Assembly: GCA_024421085.1 (NCBI GenBank)
Contig: JAHQYN010000023.1
Coordinates: 1-36,239 of the forward strand
DNA length: 36,239 bases
Source: Acidimicrobiia bacterium
GTDB lineage: Bacteria; Actinomycetota; Acidimicrobiia; Acidimicrobiales; Aldehydirespiratoraceae
Reading direction: 5' to 3'
Below, in pieces: positions 17,352 to 27,023 of the stretch. The translations under genes were made by a program, and so were the position numbers. Within the stretch, counting starts at the first letter, position 1. The number at the start of each line of letters is the position of its first letter. The notes under the pieces are model-generated. The model saw only the letters and a program-made list of their open reading frames with translations. It searched no databases and was not told where the DNA came from.

Positions 17352-18197
17352 ATGAAAAGACAGATCACAACAACAGTCCTACTATCCATTCTCGCCGCCT
17401 CCTGCGGTTTCATCAGCGACAATAACCGCGAGTTGAACCTTGGTGAGTTCTCTGATATCTCTGAAGTTCTCCAGGAAGATAATCGTTACATGATTCAGCG
17501 TGAACTAGAAGTTCAAGATTGGGTAGCAACTTGCATGGCAAACGCAGGTTTTGAATATATTTCGTGGGCTGGTGACAACTATTCCACTGACTATGTCGAC
17601 ATAAGCGAGAATTCTGAGACTCCAACTATTGACTCACTCATCGCCACTCAACAACCGCAACAAGTCATTGACCCCAATGAAGAGATTCTTGACAACCTTC
17701 CATTAGCGGAGAAATCTCCGTATTTTGAAGCGCTGTGGGGCAGAGAGGACATAGCTGAAGGTCAAAGTCCGAGCGGGGATGAAAGACGGGTCGGTTGCTA
17801 CAACGCTGCGTGGGTGAAACTATACGGCGCTGATGCTGTGGAAGCTCGGTGGAACCTGTTTGATCTGTCTGGGGAGATTGATGCGCGAGTCAAGTCTGAC
17901 TCTGCATTTCTGTCCGCCCAACGCCAATGGTCTTCCTGTATGGCAAGCAACGGATACGAGTTGGAGACACCGACCGGTATCGCACAGGTGATCGTGATGA
18001 TTGCCGAATCAGACACTAGCGATAATTATCGAGATACTCGTTCATTCGAACGAGATATTCGATCGGCTGACGATGACTGCGATGATGATCTTGACGAAAC
18101 TACAAGTTCCCTGCGCAACGATTTCCTTGGGAATTCTGCCCAAGCGTCAATCGACATCTTGTTGGCCGACATTGCGGATCGACAAGTTGACGAATGA
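17352..18197 (+). CDS. Putative lipoprotein with two CMAxxGxE motifs, unknown function
   Basis: MKRQITTTVLLSILAASCGF lipobox; ATCMANAGFEY and SSCMASNGYEL motifs. Confidence 0.65.
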   Translation: MKRQITTTVLLSILAASCGFISDNNRELNLGEFSDISEVLQEDNRYMIQRELEVQDWVATCMANAGFEYISWAGDNYSTDYVDISENSETPTIDSLIATQQPQQVIDPNEEILDNLPLAEKSPYFEALWGREDIAEGQSPSGDERRVGCYNAAWVKLYGADAVEARWNLFDLSGEIDARVKSDSAFLSAQRQWSSCMASNGYELETPTGIAQVIVMIAESDTSDNYRDTRSFERDIRSADDDCDDDLDETTSSLRNDFLGNSAQASIDILLADIADRQVDE

Positions 18198-18198
18198 C

Positions 18199-19434
18199 TC
18201 AGGCTCCTGAGGCTCGGAGGGATTCGACGGGTTCTAGGCGTGAGGCGCGCCAGGCGGGGTAGAGGCCAGCCAGCAGTCCCACCACCGCACCCAGCAGTGG
18301 GGCCGCAAGCGGCACACGGGCGTCGAGCACCGGGGTCCAGTCGTTGGACGCCGACACTGCCACCACCACCAGCACGCCAGCGCTCGCCCCGATCACCCCG
18401 CCGAACAGGCCGATGCCGGTGGATTCCAGCAGGAACTGATAGGCGATGTGCCGACGACCAGCGCCCAGGGCTCGCCGCAGACCGATCTCGCCGACCCGTT
18501 CCAGCACCGAGACGAGCGTGACGTTGGCGATTCCTATGGCACCAACCAACAGCGACACCGCACCCAGTACCAGGAACAACGCGTTCACATCGCTCTCGAC
18601 TTGCGTCTGCAGACTCTCCGGCGAGGGCGGCGACTGCACCCGAACCAGCGCAGGATCGTTGGGCGAAACCGCTATAGCAGCTTGCGAAGCGATCAGTTCC
18701 GCCGCCCCGACCTCCGTGTCGATCTGGATCGTGGTCGGAGATTTGAGACCGTACAGTTCACGTGCGGTGCCCTCAGGCACGATCACAGAGTTGAGAAGGT
18801 CCGCCTGACGCAGTACATCGTCGAGAATGCCGATCACCGCGAAGCTCAGATCACCGACGAACACCACGGGCTGCTGACCGACGCGGTTGATGTTGAGTCG
18901 CTGTGCCGCACCGACACCGAGCACGGCAACCCGGTCGGCGCGTTCGGAGTGGCCCTGGTCGAACCATCGGCCCGTGCGCAGTTTGCCCCGGACTGCGGGG
19001 TAGATGCCTGGAGAGGCCGCGATCATCGGCACTTGGAACTCGGTCTGGCCCAGCGGATCGTTCAAGGGAACCGAACTGGTCAAATCGCCGCCAATGTTGA
19101 CATCGACCATCGATCCCGCCGCCACCACCCCGTTGAGCCTGCTCAGGCGCGTCTCGGAATCCCACGGCAGAGCCACACGGGGTGCATTGTCGCCGAAGAA
19201 TCCTCGGTCGGTGGTGACCACGACCGAAGTCGCCGACAGTTCGTTGAACGACGAGATGATCTGGTTGCCTGCCGTGTGGGCCACCCCGAGGGTAGCTACC
19301 AGCGAGGCGATGCCGAGCACCGCTCCGAGCACAGTCAGCAGGGCGCGCCCCGGCCGGGCGAACAACCCCGCCAACGCCTCGACGATCAGATCCCGCCAGT
19401 CGAACCGCGCCCGGGTCGTCTGCTGAGACTTCAT
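18199..19434 (-). CDS. MacB-like ABC transporter permease (FtsX domain)
   Basis: DLIVEALAGLFARPGRALLTVLGAVLGIASLVAT..., ERVGEIGLRRALGAGRRHI, C-terminal GLYPAWRASRLEPVESLRA. Confidence 0.92.
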   Translation of the reverse strand: MKSQQTTRARFDWRDLIVEALAGLFARPGRALLTVLGAVLGIASLVATLGVAHTAGNQIISSFNELSATSVVVTTDRGFFGDNAPRVALPWDSETRLSRLNGVVAAGSMVDVNIGGDLTSSVPLNDPLGQTEFQVPMIAASPGIYPAVRGKLRTGRWFDQGHSERADRVAVLGVGAAQRLNINRVGQQPVVFVGDLSFAVIGILDDVLRQADLLNSVIVPEGTARELYGLKSPTTIQIDTEVGAAELIASQAAIAVSPNDPALVRVQSPPSPESLQTQVESDVNALFLVLGAVSLLVGAIGIANVTLVSVLERVGEIGLRRALGAGRRHIAYQFLLESTGIGLFGGVIGASAGVLVVVAVSASNDWTPVLDARVPLAAPLLGAVVGLLAGLYPAWRASRLEPVESLRASGA

Positions 19435-20150
19435 CGCTCCGCAGGTGCTGTTCGGTAGGACTGTGGCAACGTTTCCACCCGTCCGTCCTCCACTTCCAGT
19501 ATCCGGTCGGCCTGCAACCCCACCCTGGGATCGTGGGTGACGACCACGACCGTCAGACCCGACGCTCGCAATTCTTCGAACAGGTCGAGGATCGACCGTC
19601 CGGTGACCTGGTCGAGATTTCCGGTGGGCTCGTCGCAGAGCAGGACTGTCGGATGCGGTGCTATGGCGCGCGCAATCGCCACTCGCTGGCGCTCACCGCC
19701 CGAGAGCTTGGTCGGCAGGAAATCGGCTCGATGGCTTAGACCCACCCGCTCAAGGGATTCGAGCGCCCTGGTTCGGCGCGACGAACGAGGCATCCGGTTG
19801 TAGAGCATCGACATGACCACATTCTCAGTCACGCTGCGATGGGCGAGCAGATGAAACGCCTGGAAGACGAAGCCGATGCGGTGGGCTCGCAGTCCTGTAC
19901 GACTGCCTTCGGGGAGGCTCTGCGCGTCGACACCGTCGAATCGGTAGGTCCCTGACGTCTGGCGGTCGAGCAGCGCCATGATGTTGAGCAGCGTTGACTT
20001 GCCGCTGCCCGATGGACCCATGATCGACACGTAGTCTCCTCGATGCACCCGCAGCGTGGCATCGCTGAGAGCGTGGACAGCTGCTTCGCCGTCGCCGAAC
20101 ACGCGGCCCACCCGCTCAAGCTCCATCAGAGGTTCGGCGCTGCTATTCAC
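19431..20150 (-). CDS. MacB/LolD-like ABC transporter ATPase
   Basis: GPSGSGKSTLLNIMALLD, LSGGERQRVAIARAI, VLLCDEPTGNLD. Confidence 0.95.
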   Translation of the reverse strand: MNSSAEPLMELERVGRVFGDGEAAVHALSDATLRVHRGDYVSIMGPSGSGKSTLLNIMALLDRQTSGTYRFDGVDAQSLPEGSRTGLRAHRIGFVFQAFHLLAHRSVTENVVMSMLYNRMPRSSRRTRALESLERVGLSHRADFLPTKLSGGERQRVAIARAIAPHPTVLLCDEPTGNLDQVTGRSILDLFEELRASGLTVVVVTHDPRVGLQADRILEVEDGRVETLPQSYRTAPAER

Positions 20151-21714
20151 CGGACGCTACCCCGACCACAACCAGATCGCCTTCTCTCAGTTCGCCGTCG
20201 ACGGGAGTGACCTCAGCCCGTCCGCCTGTGGACAGGCCGGGCTCGACCGACACGAAACGGGTTGTGCCGTCGGGCTGCTCGACCTCCACTCGGGTCAGGC
20301 CGCTGGCGGTGGCCGACAACGCAGCGTTGGGGACCACCAGAACGGGGCCTTCCGTGCCGCCAACGGGTATGACGATCTTGACGTTCCTGCCGACAAGTTG
20401 ATCCGGTATTGCCTGCGAGACGATCTCCACGTAGTGCCGGTCGGGGGCTTTGCCACGGGTGCCCGCCCGGCGGTCCAGCAGCCGGATCGTGCCCGTGACA
20501 GGCGCCTCCAGACTTCGATCCTCGATACGAATCTTCATGCCCTCGCTGACCCGGTCAACGTCGCGCTCGGAGACCGAGCCTCGAACCGCCAGCTCAGAGC
20601 CGGTGACGGTCATGAACGAACCCGACACGGTGCTCCCCCGCTCCGCGGTCAGCAGATCAACCCGCACCGGCAGGCGCTTGAGGAATATCAGTTCACCCGC
20701 CGGGAGCCCCACGCCCGCAGGGGCCTCCCGGTCCGGCGTCAACAGAACACCCCGCGCCGGGAGGCGCTTGAGGAATATCAGTTCCCCCGCCGGGAGCCAC
20801 ACGCCAGTAGTGGCCTCCAGTTCTGCGAGGTCTTCGGTGGCGTCGCTCAGTTCATTGCTAGCCGATTCCACCAGACGCGCCGCGTCTTTGGTGTCCGGTT
20901 CGGCCAGAAGGTCGGCGAGCGCCTGCTGCGCCGCTGCCAAGCGGTCCTCGGCGCTGCGCACATCAAGCTGAGCTTGGGCATCGGTTGTGGCCTGAGACAG
21001 GGCTCGACGTGCTTGATCGAGCACCAACTCGGCTTGAGCCACCGCGGTTCGAGCCTGCTGCACAGCCAGTTCGGTCGCTCCCTTGCCGGCTTCGGCGAGA
21101 GATCGCTGCGCGTCGGCGAGCGTGTCGCGGGCCGTGTCGAGACGGTCGCGGGCCGCTTCCAGCGCCGCCTTCTCGGTGTCGCTGGGACCGTTGGCCCTGT
21201 AGCCAGCTTGTTCGTACCAGGAACCGACGGCGGCACCGGTAGCTTCATCCCACAACTGGTCGGGAGTGCCCTCGAAGTATCCGAGCCTCGCCAGAGCAGC
21301 CTCCAACTGCTCCACGTCGGGTCCACGGTCTTGGGGGCGCAGGTCCCGGTAAACGGGGACGGGGCCAACGAGCACGAACACCGGCTGACCTGCTACCTCG
21401 ATCGCCACCGATCCCTCGGTCAGCTCTGCTCCCCGTTCGGGCGCGGAGGTCACCACCAGGGCCGATTCCCGGTTGCCGAGCGCACCGGAGAGGCCCAGGG
21501 TGGTCGGCTCGTCGTACCCCACGTCGGCGCGGATGATCACATCAGCCGACAACTCCGCCAGTTCAACTTCGACCGTGATCAACGATACCGGCGGTGGTTC
21601 AGACTCCAGCGCAGCCTGGTCGGGTGAGGTGATGTTGCGCCCGGCAAGCCAACCGGCCCCGGCCGCGGCAACAGCGACGGCGATCGTCGCTATGGCAGCT
21701 ACACCTCGGCGCAA
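20143..21714 (-). CDS. Periplasmic-adaptor/HlyD-like protein with peptidoglycan-binding domain
   Basis: PQDRGPDVEQLEAALARLGYFEGTPDQLWDEAT (PG_binding_1-like), long coiled coil, beta-barrel C-terminus; operonic with the ABC genes. Confidence 0.85.
   Translation of the reverse strand: MRRGVAAIATIAVAVAAAGAGWLAGRNITSPDQAALESEPPPVSLITVEVELAELSADVIIRADVGYDEPTTLGLSGALGNRESALVVTSAPERGAELTEGSVAIEVAGQPVFVLVGPVPVYRDLRPQDRGPDVEQLEAALARLGYFEGTPDQLWDEATGAAVGSWYEQAGYRANGPSDTEKAALEAARDRLDTARDTLADAQRSLAEAGKGATELAVQQARTAVAQAELVLDQARRALSQATTDAQAQLDVRSAEDRLAAAQQALADLLAEPDTKDAARLVESASNELSDATEDLAELEATTGVWLPAGELIFLKRLPARGVLLTPDREAPAGVGLPAGELIFLKRLPVRVDLLTAERGSTVSGSFMTVTGSELAVRGSVSERDVDRVSEGMKIRIEDRSLEAPVTGTIRLLDRRAGTRGKAPDRHYVEIVSQAIPDQLVGRNVKIVIPVGGTEGPVLVVPNAALSATASGLTRVEVEQPDGTTRFVSVEPGLSTGGRAEVTPVDGELREGDLVVVGVASGE
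20646..20825 (-). repeat. In-frame 90-bp (30-aa) tandem duplication inside the adaptor gene
   Basis: VWLPAGELIFLKRLPARGVLLTPDREAPAG / VGLPAGELIFLKRLPVRVDLLTAERGSTVSG; DNA core AGGCGCTTGAGGAATATCAGTTCMCCCGCCGGGAGCCMCACGCC at 20672 and 20762. Confidence 0.9.
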
Positions 21715-21910
21715 TGCTCAACCCTCCCGACTGCGAGCAGAGCCGCCACAACGGTTCGCAGCACCGAAACCACGTTGGCCCTCATTCTGCCAGCCGATCC
21801 GCTCGATGCATCCTAAACCCCAACCCGCGCAAATCAGTATCAGTAAAGGAGGCAGGATGTCGCGCCATCTTTTGGTAGCGCGAGAACTCAGCGCTCCGTG
21901 TCCGATACAT

Positions 21911-22702
21911 CTAGGGTACCGACCATCCGCAGCTGGGGCGGTCGGTTCCGAGCGCGTCAAGGTGGGCGGAGTATACGACGAGAAGTTCGGTGTCAGACCA
22001 AAACATCGTGTCGATCAGACGGTAGGTGTGGTCTATTTCGGTGAACGGCACCTCGGAGTGGTAGTTGTAGTCGGAGTCGAACGTGTCGTAACGGATGGTG
22101 TCGGCGAGTTGGGGGATGCGCTGAGCGGATTCCGCGGGTGTTTGGGCCCATACTTCGGCACACATCGGTGACGTGATGCTATAGATGTAGCGCTCACCGG
22201 GGAACGCCGTGCGGCCGTATTGGATGACCAAGTCCCCGTCGATCCGTTGGGGCAGGATGATCGTCTTGCTTCTGCCCGCCGCGTCAATTTCGACTTCTAT
22301 GTTGGTGGATCCCGTGCTGAATGACCCGCTGACCTGGTTGAGCAGCTCTGGAGGTGCAGGCACCGCTTCGAGCGTGACGTCTATTCCAAGTTCTTCTCGG
22401 AGTTCTCGTTCCGCCGCGCGGGGGTCATTGACCAGATCAACGATCTCCAAATGGATCTCATGCTCCAGATAGACTATTCTGAACGGGTGGGCTGCCACTG
22501 GCCGCGGCCGAATCTCGGCCAGCACGAAAGCGGCGATCGCGACCACAGCGACAGTCGCTAGCGCTCCAATCAGAATCGAGTACAAACGCGGCGACAAACG
22601 TCTGGCTGGAGTTCTTGAACCGCGAGCCTCGACTCGGCGATAAGCCGCTGCTCGTAGTTCTTTTCCGAGTTGTTCTTCGAAATCGGAGAGGTCTTGAGTC
22701 AT
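21911..22702 (-). CDS. Single-pass membrane protein, candidate anti-sigma partner of the upstream ECF gene
   Basis: Cytoplasmic N-terminus plus one TM (LYSILIGALATVAVVAIAAFVLA) and extracytoplasmic domain; ATG overlaps the sigma-gene terminal TGA. Confidence 0.6.
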   Translation of the reverse strand: MTQDLSDFEEQLGKELRAAAYRRVEARGSRTPARRLSPRLYSILIGALATVAVVAIAAFVLAEIRPRPVAAHPFRIVYLEHEIHLEIVDLVNDPRAAERELREELGIDVTLEAVPAPPELLNQVSGSFSTGSTNIEVEIDAAGRSKTIILPQRIDGDLVIQYGRTAFPGERYIYSITSPMCAEVWAQTPAESAQRIPQLADTIRYDTFDSDYNYHSEVPFTEIDHTYRLIDTMFWSDTELLVVYSAHLDALGTDRPSCGWSVP

Positions 22703-23304
22703 GACTCGTCCCCAAAGGCTGCGGGACCGAATTCGGTCCTAAGGCGCCGCAGCCCTCGAAAAACCAAATCGCGAGCCGACTTGGGACTGCACCCCAATCG
22801 TTGGGCTATATCGCTTTAGTCGAGTTGTTCCATGACTCGCAGCCGCACTGCTTCACGAGTCCTAGCGGGCAACCGGTCCAGCGCCTCGACCATCCGGGCA
22901 GCGTCGATCCGGTCTTCTGCTGCTTCGATCTCCTCCCAACCCGTGGTTGCCGTGGGAGGCGTCTGGATTCCCAGGCGACGCCGCGCGTTCATCGAGACCC
23001 GTTTGCTGCGCCAGAACCGTTTGAGTTGGTTGTTGGCGATCCCATACATCCATTGCCGGGGGTTGCCCTTTGCGGGGTCGTAGCGCCCAATGCTCTCAAG
23101 CATGACAGTGAAAGTCTCCGCGACCAGTTCCGAAGTAGTGTCGCGGTCTCGTGTCCGATGCCAGAAGTAGGCGGTCATGGGCCGGAAATTCCGCTTGTAG
23201 AACTCATCGAGCGCCTCAGGATCCCGGCTGGCGTCAACCAGGAGTTCCGCGTCGCTACGACGATCTCGATTCCAGCCTTGGGAAGCCACCCTCGGCTTAG
23301 CCAC
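22699..23304 (-). pseudogene. ECF RNA polymerase sigma factor with in-frame TAA inside region 4
   Basis: ALDEFYKRNFRPMTAYFWHRTRDRDTTSELVAETFTVMLESIGRYDPAKGNPRQWMYGIANNQLKRFWR ... LPARTREAVRLRVMEQLD*SDIAQRLGCSPKSARDLVFRGLRRLRTEFGPAAFGDES*; TAA at 22816..22818. Start (GTG 23304) is tentative. Confidence 0.85.
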
Positions 23305-23431
23305 AGCCGCGAGGCTAGCCCTGGAGATCGAGCAAGCGCTTCCATGAGAACACCGGTTCGCGCCAACGGGCAGGTTGGCGACGCCGAACTCGTGCCACCG
23401 AGGATCAACAGTTTCTGCCCGTTCCTGCACG

Positions 23432-24673
23432 TTATAGCACTCGCCACCAGGGGGCGGCGAGCACATCGGGTGTGATCCATTCGGTGGTGTCGCCTCCGTG
23501 AAGTAGCAGGCCGCATCTGGCCTTCGCGCCGTACTCGGCCCGAAACGAGCGAACCGGTGCCGTGTCGCGCAGACGGGGACGCAGCGATGACTTGACTTCA
23601 ATCGGCAGCAGCCTGTCTGCGGCTTCCACCACAAAATCAACCTCGGTGCCTGCGGTCGTGCGCCAGTGCAGGATCTCTGCTTGCTCCAGTCGGGTGTCCC
23701 GCCAGGCCAGCAAGTCATGAAGAACCAGATTCTCCAGGTGTGCTCCAGTGGGCTCGTCCTGTTGAGCGAGATGCAGCGCCATGGCGGTGTCGGCCCAGTA
23801 CAGCTTGGGTGCCTTGATGAGCCTCTTGGTGCGGTTGAGCGAGTATGCTGGGACCCGCACCAGCAACTGTGAGACCTCCAACAGATTCAGGTAGCGATGC
23901 ATTGTCGGTTGGGAGAGGGCCAACTCTCGGTCCAGGGTGGTCTGGTTGACGGTCTGGCCCAGCCGCAAACAGGCGGCCCGCATCAGGTGCCGGAAGTCCG
24001 GCAGCGCAGCTATCGACGACAGGTCTTGCAAGTCGCGTTCCAGATAGGTTCGCTCATAGCCGTCGAACCAGATCGACCGCTGCTCGGCGGTCTCCAACTG
24101 CAGCGCAGTCGGCGGCATACCGCCGCGCCGCACCAGAGCACGCCAATCCTCCGGCTCTCAACTTTGGGCGGCGAGCAGGTGGGGCCACTGCTCGTCTCGC
24201 GTGTCCAGCAGTTGTTCCCAGATCCCGCCGACCCCGAGCCGCAACTGCTCTCGCCGGGTCATCGGCCACAGCGACAGATAGCTTGCCCGACCAACCAGAG
24301 ACTCCGACACACGATGCATCAACAACAGGTTGGCCGAACCCGTCAGCAGGAAATGGCCCGAACGGCGCCTGCGGTCAATGGCGCGTTTGACCGCTACCAG
24401 CAGCGACGGCACACGTTGCACGTCGTCGAGGATCACTGGCTCGTCGCCTCCGAGCAGCGCCTCGGGATCCCGGCGTGCCAAGTCCAGAACATCGATGTCA
24501 CCGAGTGAGAAGTAGCGCCTCGGCCCAGGAATCAGATCCCGAACGAGCGTGCTCTTACCCGTCTGGCGTGCTCCGGTCACCACCACTGCGGGCATCACCT
24601 CGAGCCGCCGTTGCAGCGTTGCTGCCGCCAGCCTCGGCAGGACAGTTTCATTCACAGCATGAATGATATCCAT
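23432..24673 (-). pseudogene. AAA/DUF4143-type ATP-binding protein with a single in-frame TGA
   Basis: PAVVVTGARQTGKSTLVRDLIPGPRRYFSLGDIDVLDLARRDPEALL...LTGSANLLL...LLAAQS*EPEDWRALVRRGGMPPTALQLETAEQRSIWFDGYERTYLERDLQDLSSI...VDFVVEAADRLLPIEVKSS; TGA at 24158..24160, both halves in one frame. Confidence 0.88.
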
Positions 24674-24741
24674 ACACACCCTGAATAGATGCTCACGATG
24701 TGCCGTCCCGTTTCTTATCTGGCGATGTTGCAGAGACGATT

Positions 24742-24803
24742 CTCCAAATCCCTGAGATCGACTGCTCCAAATCCCTGAGAAAACACCCTCCAAATCTTCA
24801 GAA
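24742..24803. repeat. Three direct repeats at exact 23-bp spacing between divergent ATPase genes
   Basis: CTCCAAATCCCTGAGA (24742), CTCCAAATCCCTGAGA (24765), CTCCAAATCTTCAGAA (24788). Confidence 0.88.
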
Positions 24804-24841
24804 CGGACTCACTCAGTTTCGATCCAGGTTATCGTGACGGT

Positions 24842-25469
24842 ATGACGCAGTTCGTTGAAAGGCGGATCGCCGCACATGTTCTGGACCGCCTGGGAGACGA
24901 GCCGGTGGTCGCGCTGCAAGGGCCGCGTATCGTGGGCAAGTCGACGCTGCTCGCTGAGGTTGCTCGTCGCCACGGTGTCGAGGTGATCGATCTCGACCAA
25001 CCATCGATTCGCAATGCCGACTCTTCGTTCACGTGCCGTCGCGTCGCCGAAGATTCATGTGCTCGACAGCGGCGTGGCAGCGAGGCTCATGGGCGTCACA
25101 CCGCAACGCCTGGCGCGTCGTGACCCCGCGGCGCTGGCCGAGTTCGGTCACCTGTTCGAGACGTTCGTGGTGGGTGAGCTGTTCAAGGCGGTGTCGTGGG
25201 CAGACGACGTTGCGTCGATCGGTCATTGGCGCACCCATGACGGCCTCGAGACAGACTTTGTCATCGAGCGCGTCGACGGGACGGTCGCGGCGGTCGAGGT
25301 GAAGGCAGCATCGCGGGTCGAGGTTCGCGATGCCCGCGGCCTGCGTGCTCTGCGCGAGACGCTCGGTGACGCGTTCCTCGCCGGAATTGTTATCAGCACC
25401 GGAGAGGTGTCATACCGTCTTGAGGACCGGATCTGGGTGGTCCCGGCAGATCGTTTATGGACCACATGA
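24842..25469 (+). pseudogene. Second AAA/DUF4143 ATPase, internally deleted and frameshifted
   Basis: N-terminus MTQFVERRIAAHVLDRLGDEPVVALQGPRIVGKSTLLAEVARRHGVEVIDLDQPS. Then another frame continues directly with the C-terminal half SRAVASPKIHVLDSGVAARLMG...LFETFVVGELFKAVSW...GLETDFVIERVDGTVAAVEVKAAS. Confidence 0.85.
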
Positions 25470-27001
25470 CCCGCGTTGACAGGAGGCGTGGTGCCGTGAG
25501 GCGTCGGGGATTGATCGTTGTTCTGGCGGTGGCCCTGTGTGGCGGTGCGTGCAGTGGAACCGGCAATGTTCTGGTTGCCGAGCCCACGGTCACCACGACA
25601 ACGACCGGCGCGACGGCCACAACCACGGCAACGACGGGCGCGACCACATCCACATCCACGACGTCCACGACATCCACGACATCCACGACGACGACAACGG
25701 TCGTGCCGCGTGAGGTCACTGCGGTAAACGGCTTGGGCGACAGTTTCTACCCGTACTTGGGGAACGGGGGCTACGACGTGGCGCACTACGAGATCGACCT
25801 CAACATCGACCCAGGTGCCAACACGATCCAGGCGCTCACCACGATCACCGCCCAGGCCACAAAGGAACTCTCGGAGTTCAACTTAGACCTGTCGGGCCTC
25901 ACAATCGGCGGGGTCACTGTCGATGGGTCGAAAGCCGAGCACTCCCGCTACGACACCGAGTTGGTCGTCGTTCCCGCCGATCCGCTCGCGGCAGGGGCAG
26001 AGTTCGTCGCCGAGGTGAGCTACTCGGGATCACCCGAACCGATCTCCGACCCGGGTGTGCCGTTCTTCAAATTGGGCTGGCACAACAACGACGGAGTGAT
26101 CTTCACCGCCAGCGAGCCGTCGGGGTCGATGAGCTGGTTCCCGTCCAACAATCACCCAACCGACAAGGCCACATTCGAGATTCGCCTGACAGTGCCCGAA
26201 CCGCTGACCGCGGCCTCCAACGGCATCCTCGTCGAGGAGACCAGCGTCGACGGCTACACAACCACGACCTGGCGGATGGACGACCTGATGGCCACCTATC
26301 TGGCAGCCGTCTACGTCGGTGACTTTGAACGAATCGAGACCGACCAGCCCGACGGCCCGCTGATTCGCGACTATGTCCCCCGAGCCGACTCAGACGAGAT
26401 CGTCGAAGCGCTGCGGATAACCCCGCAGGTGATCCGCTACTACGAAGACCTGCTCGGCCCCTACCCGTACGAGGTCTACGGCTCGATCGTGATGCCGTTC
26501 GGTCTCGGCTTCGCGCTCGAGAACCAGACCCTGTCGGTGCATGGCCGCGACACGATCAACCCGCTCACGGTCGCCCATGAGATCGTCCACCAATGGATCG
26601 GCAATTCGTCGACCCTGCAAGACTGGCGGGAAACCTGGCTGCACGAGGGCTTCGCCACGTATCTGTCTGCCATGTACATGGCCGAGCATCACGGATGGAA
26701 CCTCGACCAACGGGCGGCCGAATGGCACAGGCAACTGGCCGACGCGGTGCCCCCGCTGGAGATCGAGATCACTGAGATGTTCGGCGCCTCGGTGTATTTC
26801 ATAGGTGCCGTGGCCCTTCACGAACTGCGAAGGTCCGTCGGCGACAGCGTGTTCGCAGAGATTCTGCGCACCCACTACCAACGCAGCGCCAACGCTAACA
26901 CCACCACCGCTGCGTTCCTCGGCGTCGTGACCGAACTGGCGGGCCGCGAGGCCGCGGGGCTGGTCGAGTCATGGCTGCACGAAGTCCCGTCGCTGGCATG
27001 A
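25457..27001 (+). CDS. M1-family metallopeptidase lipoprotein
   Basis: Lipobox-like CGGAC, Thr/Ser-rich linker, HEIVHQWIGN plus WLHEGFATYL (HExxH...E). Confidence 0.92.
   Translation: MDHMTRVDRRRGAVRRRGLIVVLAVALCGGACSGTGNVLVAEPTVTTTTTGATATTTATTGATTSTSTTSTTSTTSTTTTTVVPREVTAVNGLGDSFYPYLGNGGYDVAHYEIDLNIDPGANTIQALTTITAQATKELSEFNLDLSGLTIGGVTVDGSKAEHSRYDTELVVVPADPLAAGAEFVAEVSYSGSPEPISDPGVPFFKLGWHNNDGVIFTASEPSGSMSWFPSNNHPTDKATFEIRLTVPEPLTAASNGILVEETSVDGYTTTTWRMDDLMATYLAAVYVGDFERIETDQPDGPLIRDYVPRADSDEIVEALRITPQVIRYYEDLLGPYPYEVYGSIVMPFGLGFALENQTLSVHGRDTINPLTVAHEIVHQWIGNSSTLQDWRETWLHEGFATYLSAMYMAEHHGWNLDQRAAEWHRQLADAVPPLEIEITEMFGASVYFIGAVALHELRRSVGDSVFAEILRTHYQRSANANTTTAAFLGVVTELAGREAAGLVESWLHEVPSLA
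25590..25700 (+). repeat. Low-complexity Thr/Ser linker-coding tract
   Basis: ACGACR/TCCACGACR repeats encoding TTTTTGATATTTATTGATTSTSTTSTTSTTSTTTTT. Confidence 0.85.
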
Positions 27002-27023
27002 GCGAATGTGACATTGTGTAGTT

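Noticed and set aside
20056-21627. 523-aa plus-strand ORF
   Set aside because: Shadow of the efflux adaptor gene; no domain-like sequence.
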